From Bacteroidota bacterium (lineage in GTDB: Bacteria; Bacteroidota; Bacteroidia; UKL13-3), in the NCBI GenBank assembly GCA_947460345.1, contig CANHGM010000029.1, forward strand, positions 1-32,749: a stretch of DNA of 32,749 bases, written 5' to 3'. Position 1 is the stretch's first letter. Each line of letters starts with the position of its first letter. The position numbers were made by a program, and so were the translations under genes. The notes under the pieces were generated by a model that was given only the letters and a program-made list of their open reading frames with translations, ran no database searches and was not told the origin of the DNA. Shown in pieces: positions 16,549 to 23,375 of this stretch.

Positions 16549-16800
16549 ATTTTATTGTACCCGCAATCCCATCACACAACTACGCCTAAAACCCCAACAA
16601 CCAATACGGATCAATCGAAGGTCATCCTGAATTTATTTCAGGATCTCACTAATATATATGATAAATGTATCCTATCACCCCTCCGGGGTTTCTGTAGTGC
16701 TTTTAAAAAGAAATATATAGCCACGAATATCACAAATGAGTACAGTTACGCTTAATTGTTTCCCGCAATCCCATCATGCAGCTACGCCTAAAGCCTCAAC
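16480..16800 (+). repeat. Three copies of a CCCATCAYRCARCTACGCCT repeat
   Basis: Copies lie at about 16481-16502, 16559-16605 and 16761-16806. The last two agree over about 45 bp (CCCGCAATCCCATCA..., CTACGCCTAAARCC, CAACAA). They alternate with the TCTGAATCACGG copies, so the region looks like layered insertions. A 66-codon open frame at 16555-16755 is only a by-product of these repeats. Confidence 0.6.
16621..16646. repeat. Palindromic GTCATCCTGAA...TTCAGGATC repeat
   Basis: ATCCTGAA (16624-16631) and TTCAGGAT (16637-16644) form an 8-bp stem with a 5-nt loop. This is a widespread short palindromic repeat of unclear function in many bacterial genomes, single copy here. Confidence 0.6.
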
Positions 16801-16874
16801 AATTAATGCAGCTGAAAGAATGGGACGGGCATTAGGAGCCTTTTCAGTTAATAGGATCCGCATCCCTAGCTGAA

Positions 16875-17035
16875 GCCTGTCCGACCTCTGGCGGTTGCTT
16901 ACTTTTCTTGGCAATGAAAAAAGTGGAAAGCTTAAATAACCCATAAAGCTCTTTTAAAATAGATACTTTATATCAAACCCGGCCAGAGGCCTATCTTTCA
17001 TTACACTCCATCTTAGACGAATGGAGCGGGTTAGG
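16875..17035 (+). repeat. Structured repeat R1, copy left of the peroxidase gene
   Basis: It begins GCCTGTCCGACCTC, contains TTGCTTACTTTTCTTGGCAA with an ACTTTTC/GAAAA hairpin, then GGCCAGAGG, then ATTACACTCCATC and GGAGCGGG. CCTCTGGC (16885-16892) and GCCAGAGG (16982-16989) are a perfect inverted pair enclosing about 90 bp. The second copy is at 18451-18634, same orientation. Confidence 0.65.
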
Positions 17036-17093
17036 CCAAACAAACATTACACCCCAACAAAAACATCAAAGCAAAAAAAACAAACAACAACGA

Positions 17094-18251
17094 TTATTTA
17101 AAAGGTGAACTATACTTAGGGTCTTTAACAATCACCTCATCCGTAAGCGTATGCAAAAACGCCACTACCGCCTCCACCTCAAGCGGACTCAAATTCATCA
17201 CATAAGGTTTATTGGTTCCTCTGTCTTGCAAGTGAGGGTCTAGATTGGGATTGGCTTGTATATTAAAGTTATAATGGTTCACCACATCTTCCAGGCTTTG
17301 CAAAGAGCCATCATGCATAAATCTTTTTCTGAGGGCGATGTTTTTGAGAGAAGGGGCTTTAAACTTCCCAATATCTATAGGGTTATTGGTGTGTTTATAT
17401 ATACCTACATCTGTATTGGTGGTATACAGACCGTTGTTTCTGGGGTTATCCATCACAAAAACGTCGGTGTTGTGGCAACCAAAACAATTGACTTTGGTTT
17501 GGGTCATAAATATCTTTTTACCCATATTTTCTTGAGCGGTGAAATTAGAAAAATTCTCGATATGGTTAGTAGCCTGGCTTCTCCCTATATCATATTTCGA
17601 GTTATACGAAACGATGGACCTCACAAATTGGGCAAGGGCTTTAGAGATTCTTTCTGCATTGATATCTGAGTTCCCAAAAGCATATTTAAACAAGATAGGG
17701 TAGTAGGTGGTGTTTTTCATACGGCTCACCAAAAGGTCTAAGGTCATCCCCATTTCTATAGAGTCTTGTATAGGCTTGAGCACTTGTTCTTCGAGGGTAG
17801 CGGCTCTTTCATCCCAAAAAAAACGACCATTGATATAATAGGTGGCGTTTATCAACGACATAGAATGACGACCAGTAAAGCCTCCACTAAATCCTGTGCT
17901 GAGTTTGGCTGTATCAGTAAAACCAAATTGTTGCAGGTGGCATGAGGCACAGGCAATGGTCTTATTGGCCGAGAGTAGTTTATCGTAATAGATCACCCTA
18001 CCCAAGGTAGCACCCCAGTCTGTAATAGGGTTGGAGGTGGTGGTATTGTTTTGAATATTAACAAACTGACTGTTAAAAAAAGAAGGGGTATTTAGGTTAG
18101 CGTAATTATAAGGTTTTGAAGGGAGGGATAGTTCTTTGTTTAAAATCTCCATTTCGGTGCTAGGCAATAGTGCATCAGTAGAGCACGCCATATAACTAGC
18201 GAGCATGCAGGGTATAAAACATATTTTTAGCAGATATATAATTTTGTGCAT
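17094..18251 (-). CDS. Di-heme cytochrome c peroxidase / MauG-family lipoprotein
   Basis: A periplasmic di-heme protein of 385 residues from ATG at 18251. The N-terminus is hydrophobic and ends ASYMACS, an imperfect lipobox, so membrane anchoring is likely. Heme site 1 is ACASCHLQQFG and heme site 2 NCFGCHNTD. Other family motifs are GRHSMSLINA, FFWDERAATLEEQVLKP and FKAPSLKNIALRKRFMHDGSLQSLEDVVNHY. Such enzymes reduce hydrogen peroxide with electrons from cytochrome c, while MauG-like members modify proteins. The longer frame starting with GTG at 18275 is rejected because a -7 box occupies 18275-18282. The gene stands alone between two copies of repeat R1. Confidence 0.9.
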   Translation of the reverse strand: MHKIIYLLKICFIPCMLASYMACSTDALLPSTEMEILNKELSLPSKPYNYANLNTPSFFNSQFVNIQNNTTTSNPITDWGATLGRVIYYDKLLSANKTIACASCHLQQFGFTDTAKLSTGFSGGFTGRHSMSLINATYYINGRFFWDERAATLEEQVLKPIQDSIEMGMTLDLLVSRMKNTTYYPILFKYAFGNSDINAERISKALAQFVRSIVSYNSKYDIGRSQATNHIENFSNFTAQENMGKKIFMTQTKVNCFGCHNTDVFVMDNPRNNGLYTTNTDVGIYKHTNNPIDIGKFKAPSLKNIALRKRFMHDGSLQSLEDVVNHYNFNIQANPNLDPHLQDRGTNKPYVMNLSPLEVEAVVAFLHTLTDEVIVKDPKYSSPFK

Positions 18252-18274
18252 CCTGATATTGGATTGATTAGCCA

Positions 18275-18282
18275 CAAAGTTA
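18275..18282 (-). promoter_or_regulatory. -7 box of the peroxidase gene
   Basis: On the minus strand TAACTTTG matches TAnnTTTG, 23 bp upstream of the ATG at 18251. It is the same box as that before fbp. No good TTG element is seen. Confidence 0.45.
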
Positions 18283-18450
18283 AGTAATTTAGAAATATAT
18301 TATAATGGAGTTGTTCTATGTTTTTTCTGGAAATAGGGTAAGAATGCACAACCCCATATTTGTAATAAAAACCTCTTGCAAACATTAGCCTTTCGCGGTA
18401 AAAAAATCTTATGTAGTTTTTTTAAGAAGATTTACCGCAGCCCAAGTTAA

Positions 18451-18634
18451 AGCATGTCCGACCTCAGGCGGACTGTGACCGACTGCTGGCGGTTGCATAC
18501 TTTTCTTGGCAATGAAAAAAAGTAAAAAGTATATACAATCAATAAAGCTATTTTAACTAATTATATATATCATCCAAACCTAAAACCTGGCCAGAGGTTT
18601 AACATACATTACACATCGACGAGACGACGGAGTG
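18451..18634 (+). repeat. Structured repeat R1, copy right of the peroxidase gene
   Basis: It matches the copy at 16875-17035: AGCATGTCCGACCTC, GGCGGTTGCATACTTTTCTT, GGCAATGAAAAAAAG, AATAAAGCT, TGGCCAGAGG, CATTACAC and GGAGTGGG in the same order. It has an extra 20 bp (GACTGTGACCGACTGCTGGC) that repeats its own start. CTGGC (18486-18490) can pair with GCCAG (18590-18594), so the long-range pairing is kept. From 18635 to about 19030 I see only AT-rich DNA without genes. Confidence 0.65.
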
Positions 18635-19094
18635 GGTATTTTGAGTGAACTGGATTTTTTATCTAAAGTAATTTAACAAGCAGGTTTAAAATTAATATAT
18701 TAAATTCTATCTAATTCACATTCAAGAATGCACTATTGGATTGGAGGTTCATTTGGAATTAAATTTCCTTAACAATTTTATATTTCTGAAAAGAAATTAC
18801 TTTAACCAGTTGTCGCCATACTTTAGAAACTTTGATACATTAAGTTCATTACCCCAAACCAAGAAAATATAGTTTCTGAAATACTAATTTCTAATTTTGT
18901 GTTGAATTTTTAATCTTCATCTTTTTCAAAATTATATTATAAATTCATTTCCTTTGATAACATATATTTGCGAATATCTTATAAAGTTAATAGCAATCTT
19001 CCTTAAGGTTTTAAGGCAGCTAAGGCCTCTTTATCTGAATCACGGATGAAACGGAAGAGTCAGATAAACTCCTTAAACAAAAGCAGTAAAAAAA

Positions 19095-19405
19095 ACACAA
19101 AAAAACCTCAGTGAATTTCACTAAGGGTTTTAAATTTTTAAGCGGACTTGACGAGTCCATTTCGAACTCAATAAATACTCTGATTGTCAAACTTTTGTAA
19201 CACGTCTTGTCGTGTCGGGGTAACTTCAAATTATAAGATTTCAAACATGGGGATTATTATGTCTTATTTCATATCATTGGGTTTAAATATATATAATTTC
19301 TTTTTAACCATAAAAAAAATCGAAAAATAAATGATATATATTTTAGCTTTTTACAGCATATATATAATTATTTTTGTGGTGAATTTGATTATATATATAA
19401 TTCTA
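19095..19405 (-). repeat. Direct repeat R2, left copy (decayed promoter, hairpin terminator)
   Basis: The core 19144-19405 matches 31443-31713 in the same orientation, with long blocks of identity (for example CCATTTCGAACTC, AACACGTCTTGTCGTGTCGG, GATTTCAAACATGGGGATTA). Read on the minus strand, the place of the right copy's promoter shows TTA instead of TTG and TATATTTA instead of TATATTTG, so it is probably inactive. A hairpin (19102-19131) with AAAACC/GGTTTT and AGTGA/TCACT stems and a minus-strand T-run lies at its downstream end. A 74-codon minus frame across it (19020-19244) is not convincing as a gene. Confidence 0.7.
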
Positions 19406-19640
19406 CTTATATAATTTTTTTGGGTTCAGATTGATAGAAAATTCCCTTCAGGTATACTTCCGTTTATTTAGGTATTCATCCGTGCATGTTTGTATTTGAC
19501 CTTATATGTCTGAATTATTTTCAATCCTATACTGAGGCAAACCATTTTAAAATATAGATTCTTGATTTTTATATAGGTAAAAACAAGATTGTTTTTTTAT
19601 ATATTTAGGGGTTGTGTGTTATTATTGCTTTTGTATAAGA

Positions 19641-19673
19641 TTGGTTTTGTCTCCAATGCAACAAATATTTTTG
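19641..19673 (+). promoter_or_regulatory. Possible promoter before the Uma2-like gene
   Basis: TTG (19641-19643), a 22-nt spacer and TATTTTTG (19666-19673) match the consensus; the ATG is 59 bp downstream. The rest of 19406-19732 is AT-rich without other features. Confidence 0.45.
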
Positions 19674-19732
19674 GCTTGGGGAAGTAATTGTCTTATATAA
19701 GTTAGTTATAAGCAAATTAAAATAAATACCAT

Positions 19733-20161
19733 ATGAAAAAAATATCAGGATATAATATACCACTTCATCAAGAGGTGATTTCAGATTTTATTTATCACAT
19801 CCGAAAATACCTGCAAAGTCGTGGTCTACAATACGAGTTTAAAGTTGCCCCAGAAGTAATATTGAGAAATGAGGATTTAAAAGATGGTTATATAATCCCT
19901 GACGTTTCAGTGAAAAAGTGGGAAAGTTCATGGAATCAACCCGAGATGATTATAGAAGTAACCAGAAATAGAAGCTGGAATACCGACATTAAAAAGGTAA
20001 GAAAAGCTATAAAAGAAGTTAGATCACTTAAAGAGGTATTTGTTTTTAATATTGAGGAATCTGAATGCTGGAGAATCAGTAAACCTGATTTTGATGAGGA
20101 AGATGGAAACTGCTTTTCAGGAGTTCTCAAATTTGATCTTAAAAACTGTTTGAGGGGGTAA
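19733..20161 (+). CDS. Uma2-like PD-(D/E)XK-fold protein
   Basis: A 142-residue protein without signal peptide. IPDVSVKKW (PD at 56-57), PEMIIEVTRNRS (Glu75) and DIKKVRKAIKEVRSLKEVFVFNIE follow the order PDV - E(V/I)xS - DxxxK - EYWxVD of the Uma2 (DUF820) family, which has a restriction-endonuclease-like fold. The Lys of the ExK pair is not evident (EVT here), so nuclease activity is doubtful. Family members are numerous in cyanobacteria and Bacteroidota and their job is mostly unknown. The first 40 residues, with a long helix (EVISDFIYHIRKYLQSRG), lack the usual extended N-terminal strand. It stands alone, next to phage-like small genes. Confidence 0.65.
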   Translation: MKKISGYNIPLHQEVISDFIYHIRKYLQSRGLQYEFKVAPEVILRNEDLKDGYIIPDVSVKKWESSWNQPEMIIEVTRNRSWNTDIKKVRKAIKEVRSLKEVFVFNIEESECWRISKPDFDEEDGNCFSGVLKFDLKNCLRG

Positions 20162-20276
20162 TCTGCTTATAATAGTGTGTCCAATTAATTGCGTTTAATA
20201 CAATTTATAGAACTAAAATTTATAAGTTATTATGTTTAATCTTTTATATAAACTTAGTAAATAATAAAAAACAAAT

Positions 20277-20522
20277 ATGAAATTCGGATTCCGCATACCC
20301 AACCTGAATAAACGAATTGCAGCTCGCACTTCGGTGAAGCGTATGATTCGTCACAACTTAGGTTTTAAAGCTCCAAGAGGCATAGGCTGGATAACCTATC
20401 CTAAGAAAGCATTATATAATAAAGTATATAACAAAACCAGTAGCGGTTGCTTGGTGAATTTAGTTTTCTTATTTGGTGTTCCAATTTTGTTTCTTATAAT
20501 TGTTTGTAAAATATTTATATAA
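20277..20522 (+). CDS. Small basic phage-type protein with C-terminal membrane segment
   Basis: 81 residues. The segment MKFGFRIPNLNKRIAARTS and later GWITYPKKALYNKVYNKTS resemble a family of short proteins I recall from phages and prophages of Firmicutes and Bacteroidota (FGxRxPSxKKxIxARTS ... NPKKAxYNxVYN). Function is unknown. The last 23 residues (LVNLVFLFGVPILFLIIVCK) form one membrane helix, so the protein is probably anchored with its basic N-terminal part in the cytoplasm. Its TAA overlaps the ATG of the next gene by 1 base, so both are translated together. Confidence 0.6.
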   Translation: MKFGFRIPNLNKRIAARTSVKRMIRHNLGFKAPRGIGWITYPKKALYNKVYNKTSSGCLVNLVFLFGVPILFLIIVCKIFI

Positions 20523-20761
20523 TGAAAACTATTTATATATCACTCAGCTTTCTCATGCTATTCGTCATGTCATGCGACATCAAGGAAAAACGAGTGAAGA
20601 CTAAAGGGGCAGTATATATAAAACCAACCGTTGACAGAAGAGGACGTTTTAGAAAAGGGCATATAAGAATGCCGGTGAGTACGAATAAAAACGCAATCAA
20701 AAATCAGAACCGTTCTAGGTATTATTATAAAACCAGAGGAAAATATAGAAAGAAAAAATAA
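20522..20761 (+). CDS. Small, strongly basic lipoprotein
   Basis: 79 residues. MKTIYISLSFLMLFVMSCD is a lipoprotein signal with lipobox VMSC, so the mature protein starts at Cys18. The mature part is very rich in Arg and Lys, ending KTRGKYRKKK, with RRGRFRKGH in the middle. No family is recognised. A basic, membrane-anchored peptide might bind nucleic acid or acidic polysaccharide; this is inference. It starts at the stop of the preceding phage-type gene (TAATG) and ends 7 bp before the convergent WYL regulator. Confidence 0.65.
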   Translation: MKTIYISLSFLMLFVMSCDIKEKRVKTKGAVYIKPTVDRRGRFRKGHIRMPVSTNKNAIKNQNRSRYYYKTRGKYRKKK

Positions 20762-20768
20762 GTATATA

Positions 20769-21653
20769 TTATTTTTTTGTCAACTTCTGTATATATAATA
20801 TAAACTCTTTAGAGCCCAGCACTTCAACATCTTCATAAAAGCCCATCACAAAACGCCCTGGTGCTTTAAAACTTTGAACATTGGCCTTGAAATGGTATTT
20901 ATTTGTTTCAGGTAAATGTATAATAGATACGATGCTCATAGGGTATTCTTCTTTGAGCAACAAATAAGCCCTCATCGACATTTGCCATTCTATTTCTTTA
21001 TTCAAGTTCTTCCCTTGAAAACCAAAAATATCAGGTTTATTGAATTCATGCTGCTCTATATATTGCATTTTTTTATCTAGTACTTCAACAGATGTAATTC
21101 GTTCAATATTGAAATATTTGTTCAATTTTGTACTTATTTCAAAGGCTGAAACTGCATCATAATTTTCAGTAAAACAAGTAGGTTCAACCAAACGATCGGT
21201 GATACTTAGACTATTTGCTGAACTATATCCCTTTATTAAAAGTTGTTTCCCTTCTAAAATAGCTAATGAAATTTGTTCGACAATTTTAGCAAGATGGGCT
21301 TTAAATAAACTATTGGCTCCTATTTCTAACTCTCTAGATTGTTGCACCTTTTTTAATATACTTTGAGCTAATTGATTACTCTTGCCTGCAGACAAAATGA
21401 GTTTTTTAAGATAATCTGCTTCTTGCGGAGTAAATGGAATTTGGTTTGATTCAGTATCGCAAGCTATATATATTTTATTTTTATGATCCTTCACAACTTC
21501 AAAACCGAGGTCTTTTAACAGGTCTAAATAACGATAAACTGTTCGCTCTGATGTTTCTAAAAATGTTTCAATACTTCGTATAGATTTAGGAGGTCTAGCT
21601 TTTAAAAAATTAATCAGCTGAAACAGTCTGTAAATTCTATTTTGGTTGAACAT
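20769..21653 (-). CDS. WYL-domain transcriptional regulator (DeoR/YafY type)
   Basis: 294 residues. RIYRLFQLINFLKARPPKSIRSIETFLETSERTVYRYLDLLKDLGFEVV (about 6-55) is a winged helix-turn-helix of the HTH_11 type, with the recognition helix SERTVYRYLDLL. Residues about 130-230 are the WYL ligand-binding domain: QLLIKGYSSANSLSITDRLVEPTCF, YDAVSAFE in place of the WYL triplet, and FNIERITSVEVLD at its end. A C-terminal domain follows. WYL regulators bind nucleotides or nucleic acids and often control defence or stress genes. The gene is divergent from the first lipoprotein gene. The operator-like array between them overlaps its own -7 box (TATATTTG, 21687-21680), so it is probably self-regulated. 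Confidence 0.85.
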   Translation of the reverse strand: MFNQNRIYRLFQLINFLKARPPKSIRSIETFLETSERTVYRYLDLLKDLGFEVVKDHKNKIYIACDTESNQIPFTPQEADYLKKLILSAGKSNQLAQSILKKVQQSRELEIGANSLFKAHLAKIVEQISLAILEGKQLLIKGYSSANSLSITDRLVEPTCFTENYDAVSAFEISTKLNKYFNIERITSVEVLDKKMQYIEQHEFNKPDIFGFQGKNLNKEIEWQMSMRAYLLLKEEYPMSIVSIIHLPETNKYHFKANVQSFKAPGRFVMGFYEDVEVLGSKEFILYIQKLTKK

Positions 21654-21666
21654 ATGTAAAATATTT

Positions 21667-21720
21667 TGGCAAATAAAGTCAAATATAGTCAGGTAGCCAA
21701 ATGATTGACCTTAGTTGGCA
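21667..21720. promoter_or_regulatory. Helically phased operator-like array X between WYL gene and first lipoprotein gene
   Basis: Half-sites GGCAAA (21668), GTCAAA (21678) and GTCAGG (21688) are spaced exactly 10 bp; GCCAAA follows at 21696. Then the inverse half-sites TTGAC (21705) and TTGGC (21715) are again 10 bp apart. The same arrangement recurs at 23206-23258. Ten bp is about one helical turn, so a multimeric protein bound on one face is likely, most simply the WYL regulator. Confidence 0.6.
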
Positions 21721-21758
21721 AAAACATTTTGCTTCTTTGCACCAATTATAAATAAATA

Positions 21759-21847
21759 AAAAGTGAAGACTAGTAATCACTAAAAAAACGGGGCGGAATC
21801 TGAAAAGCCATATGAGTAGGAATAAAAATAATATATAATAAAACATC
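21759..21847 (+). promoter_or_regulatory. Shared 5' leader, copy A
   Basis: It starts AAAAGTGAAGACTAGTAATC and continues with GGGCGGAATCTGAAAAGCCA and TATGAGTA, ending directly before the ATG. A dyad AGTGAnnACnnGTnnTCACT lies at 21762-21781. It is about 85% identical to copies B (22441) and C (24001). No TAnnTTTG box is inside. Confidence 0.75.
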
Positions 21848-22258
21848 ATGAAAAAACTAAGCATTCATCTTTTTGCAATCATTATTGGATCAATTACATT
21901 TACAGGTTGCTCGCAACGAATTGTTGACTTTACTGTAATAAGTTCTAAAAATGTTTCATTGAAAATCGACAAAGCACAAGGAAAAGTAGTATCAGGCAAG
22001 AGTATGGGGTTTCTCGGACTTGGAGTTAGTATCAAAGACGCTATGGACAATGCTTTACAAAGTGCTGGTCCAGATTATGACCTTTTAGTTGACGGAGTCG
22101 TTAGGCAAGATGATTACTTTTTTGTTGCAGGTTACAGAGTTGAAGGAACGGCAATCAGCACCAGCAAAATGAAAGCATCTTTAGGTTCTAAGGGCTTTGA
22201 AGATTGGTGCAAAGCCAATAATGTTTTTGACCCGACTACTGCAATAGTTCAAAACTAA
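21848..22258 (+). CDS. Lipoprotein of unknown function (first gene of the WYL-linked array)
   Basis: 136 residues. MKKLSIHLFAIIIGSITFTGC is a lipoprotein signal with lipobox FTGC; mature protein begins at Cys21. After SQRIVDFTVISSKNVSLKID comes GKVVSGKSMGFLGLGVSIKDAMDNAL and then DYDLLVDGVVRQDDYFFVAGYRVEG, a pattern of small alpha/beta lipoproteins where a Gly-rich turn leads into a helix and two strands. I do not recognise a named family; similar short outer-membrane lipoproteins occur in Bacteroidota. The leader before it is shared with two other genes, and an operator-like array separates it from the divergent WYL gene. A weak stem (ACCGC/GCGGT, 22269-22310) with a T-rich tail follows. Confidence 0.72.
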   Translation: MKKLSIHLFAIIIGSITFTGCSQRIVDFTVISSKNVSLKIDKAQGKVVSGKSMGFLGLGVSIKDAMDNALQSAGPDYDLLVDGVVRQDDYFFVAGYRVEGTAISTSKMKASLGSKGFEDWCKANNVFDPTTAIVQN

Positions 22259-22440
22259 TATAAAAAACACCGCTATATTTTTTTATTCTGCTCTGGAAGG
22301 AATGTGCGGTTCTTTTGTTAAATGAAGTATTCGATTCTGAGGTTATCAAATACATACTAATCATTATATATTCTTTTGCATATTATATAGTCATGATTTT
22401 GAGGAAAAATCAGCTTTTAAAAAAAAACAATTATACAAAC

Positions 22441-22529
22441 AAAAGTGAAGACCAGTAATCACTTTAAAAAACAGGGCGGAATCTGAAAAGCCAAATGAGT
22501 AAGAATAAAATTAATATATACATAAAAAA
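22441..22529 (+). promoter_or_regulatory. Shared 5' leader, copy B
   Basis: Nearly identical to copy C over about 85 bases, with the dyad AGTGAAGACCAGTAATCACT at 22443-22462. It ends at the ATG of the next gene. It is preceded by 180 bp (22259-22440) without half-sites of the operator array; I see no other feature there. Confidence 0.75.
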
Positions 22530-22967
22530 ATGAAAAAATTATTGACAATTATGGGAGTGGCATTGCTTACTGCCTTTGTTTCAGGATGTGGCAAAAGCGG
22601 ATGCACAGATGCAAATGCGGTTAACTTTGAATCAGGTGCCAAAAAAGATGATGGTTCATGCACTTACAAAGGAAATGTAGTGTTTTGGTATGGAAAAACT
22701 ACTGCAGATAAATTATTAGCCGGTGGATCAACAGCTTTAACTTATTACGTAGACTCTAAACTGGTTGGTTCAGGTGCTGCAAGTGTATATTGGACAGGTG
22801 CTCCTGAATGTAGTCAAGCTCAATCGGTTACAATCACTGAAGATTTAGGAATTGCTAAAAACAAAACTTATTCTTATTCCATTAAAGACCAAGATGGGGA
22901 TGAGATCTGGTCAGGTGTGGTGAACTTCACTGCAAACACTTGCTTGAAAATGGAGTTGACTTATTAA
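22530..22967 (+). CDS. DDGSC-motif lipoprotein
   Basis: 145 residues. MKKLLTIMGVALLTAFVSGCG is a lipoprotein signal (lipobox VSGC, mature Cys20). Directly after it, SGCTDANAVNFESGAKKDDGSC is one copy of the Cys-bounded GCTDxxAxNYxxxAxxDDGSC motif common in secreted Bacteroidota proteins. The rest (GNVVFWYGKTTADKLL, TYYVDSKLVGSGAAS, CSQAQSVTITEDL, YSYSIKDQDGDEIWSGVVNF, CLKMEL) is a beta-rich domain with two more Cys. Function unknown; a cell-surface lipoprotein is likely. It uses leader copy B and ends before a clear terminator. Confidence 0.75.
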   Translation: MKKLLTIMGVALLTAFVSGCGKSGCTDANAVNFESGAKKDDGSCTYKGNVVFWYGKTTADKLLAGGSTALTYYVDSKLVGSGAASVYWTGAPECSQAQSVTITEDLGIAKNKTYSYSIKDQDGDEIWSGVVNFTANTCLKMELTY

Positions 22968-23039
22968 TAAAATTTTAAACTTAACTTTGATACATTAGAC
23001 AGATTTATAACTTCCCAATCTATATAATTTTCAAAAACT

Positions 23040-23072
23040 AAACCATGTATAATTTATGTACATGGTTTTTTT
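23040..23072 (+). terminator. Intrinsic terminator after the DDGSC lipoprotein
   Basis: AAACCATGTA (23040-23049) pairs with TACATGGTTT (23059-23068), 10 bp, followed by a T-run. It is 72 bp after the stop codon and separates the first leader-gene pair from the second. Confidence 0.85.
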
Positions 23073-23158
23073 ATATTTTGTTTTGAGAATAGATTTTATA
23101 GAAATAATATTCTATAAATACTATTCAAAATTCCTTAATTGGATGGAGTTTAAGAAAT

Positions 23159-23204
23159 GAAAACAGCCTGTAAGTTTTATTTTGATTGAAATATGTGAAA
23201 TATC
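23159..23204 (-). pseudogene. Decayed 5' end of a second WYL regulator gene
   Basis: This stretch aligns with the first codons and upstream bases of the intact WYL gene (21617-21660), for example GAAACAGYCTGTAA and TTTTGRTTGAA. The start codon has become ATA and a stop codon follows within six triplets. The rest of that gene is missing to the left. Directly to the right lies the second operator-like array, as in the intact locus. Confidence 0.6.
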
Positions 23205-23205
23205 C

Positions 23206-23258
23206 TGGCAAATAGAGTCAAACATAGTTAGTTGCCAAATGATTGACTTTGATTGTCA
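23206..23258. promoter_or_regulatory. Helically phased operator-like array Y (second copy)
   Basis: GGCAAA (23207), GTCAAA (23217) and GTTAGT (23227) at 10-bp steps, GCCAAA (23234), then TTGAC (23243) and TTGTC (23253) 10 bp apart. The layout matches array X at 21667-21720 except for one base in the central spacing. A -7-like TTCCTTTG follows at 23270-23277 on the plus strand. Confidence 0.6.
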
Positions 23259-23295
23259 AAAAAACATAGTTCCTTTGTTGTCGTTTATATATATA

Positions 23296-23375
23296 AGTGG
23301 TTTCTAGCCAATACTAAAATAAATAGGTCGTAATCTGAAAATCTTTATGATTAAAAATAAAATTTATTCGAAAAT
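23296..23375 (+). promoter_or_regulatory. Diverged leader, copy D
   Basis: It aligns weakly with leaders A-C: AAGTG..., AGGTCGTAATCTGAAAATC, TATGATTAAAAATAAAATT. The dyad is lost. It ends at the ATG of the next gene. Confidence 0.45.

Noticed and set aside
16555-16755. 66-codon frame in the repeat zone
   Set aside because: It is made of short repeats (including the ATCCTGAA palindrome) and has no gene-like composition.
17256-17669. 137-codon open frame opposite the cytochrome c peroxidase gene
   Set aside because: It lies wholly antisense to a gene with clear heme motifs; composition follows the opposite codons and no family signs are seen.
19020-19244. 74-codon minus-strand frame in repeat R2
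   Set aside because: The part that overlaps R2 can be read in the right copy too, but both ends differ and the frame crosses the terminator hairpin; a non-coding repeat explains the conservation better.
22269-22310. Terminator after the first lipoprotein gene
   Set aside because: Only a 5-bp stem with a 32-nt loop; too weak to list on its own.
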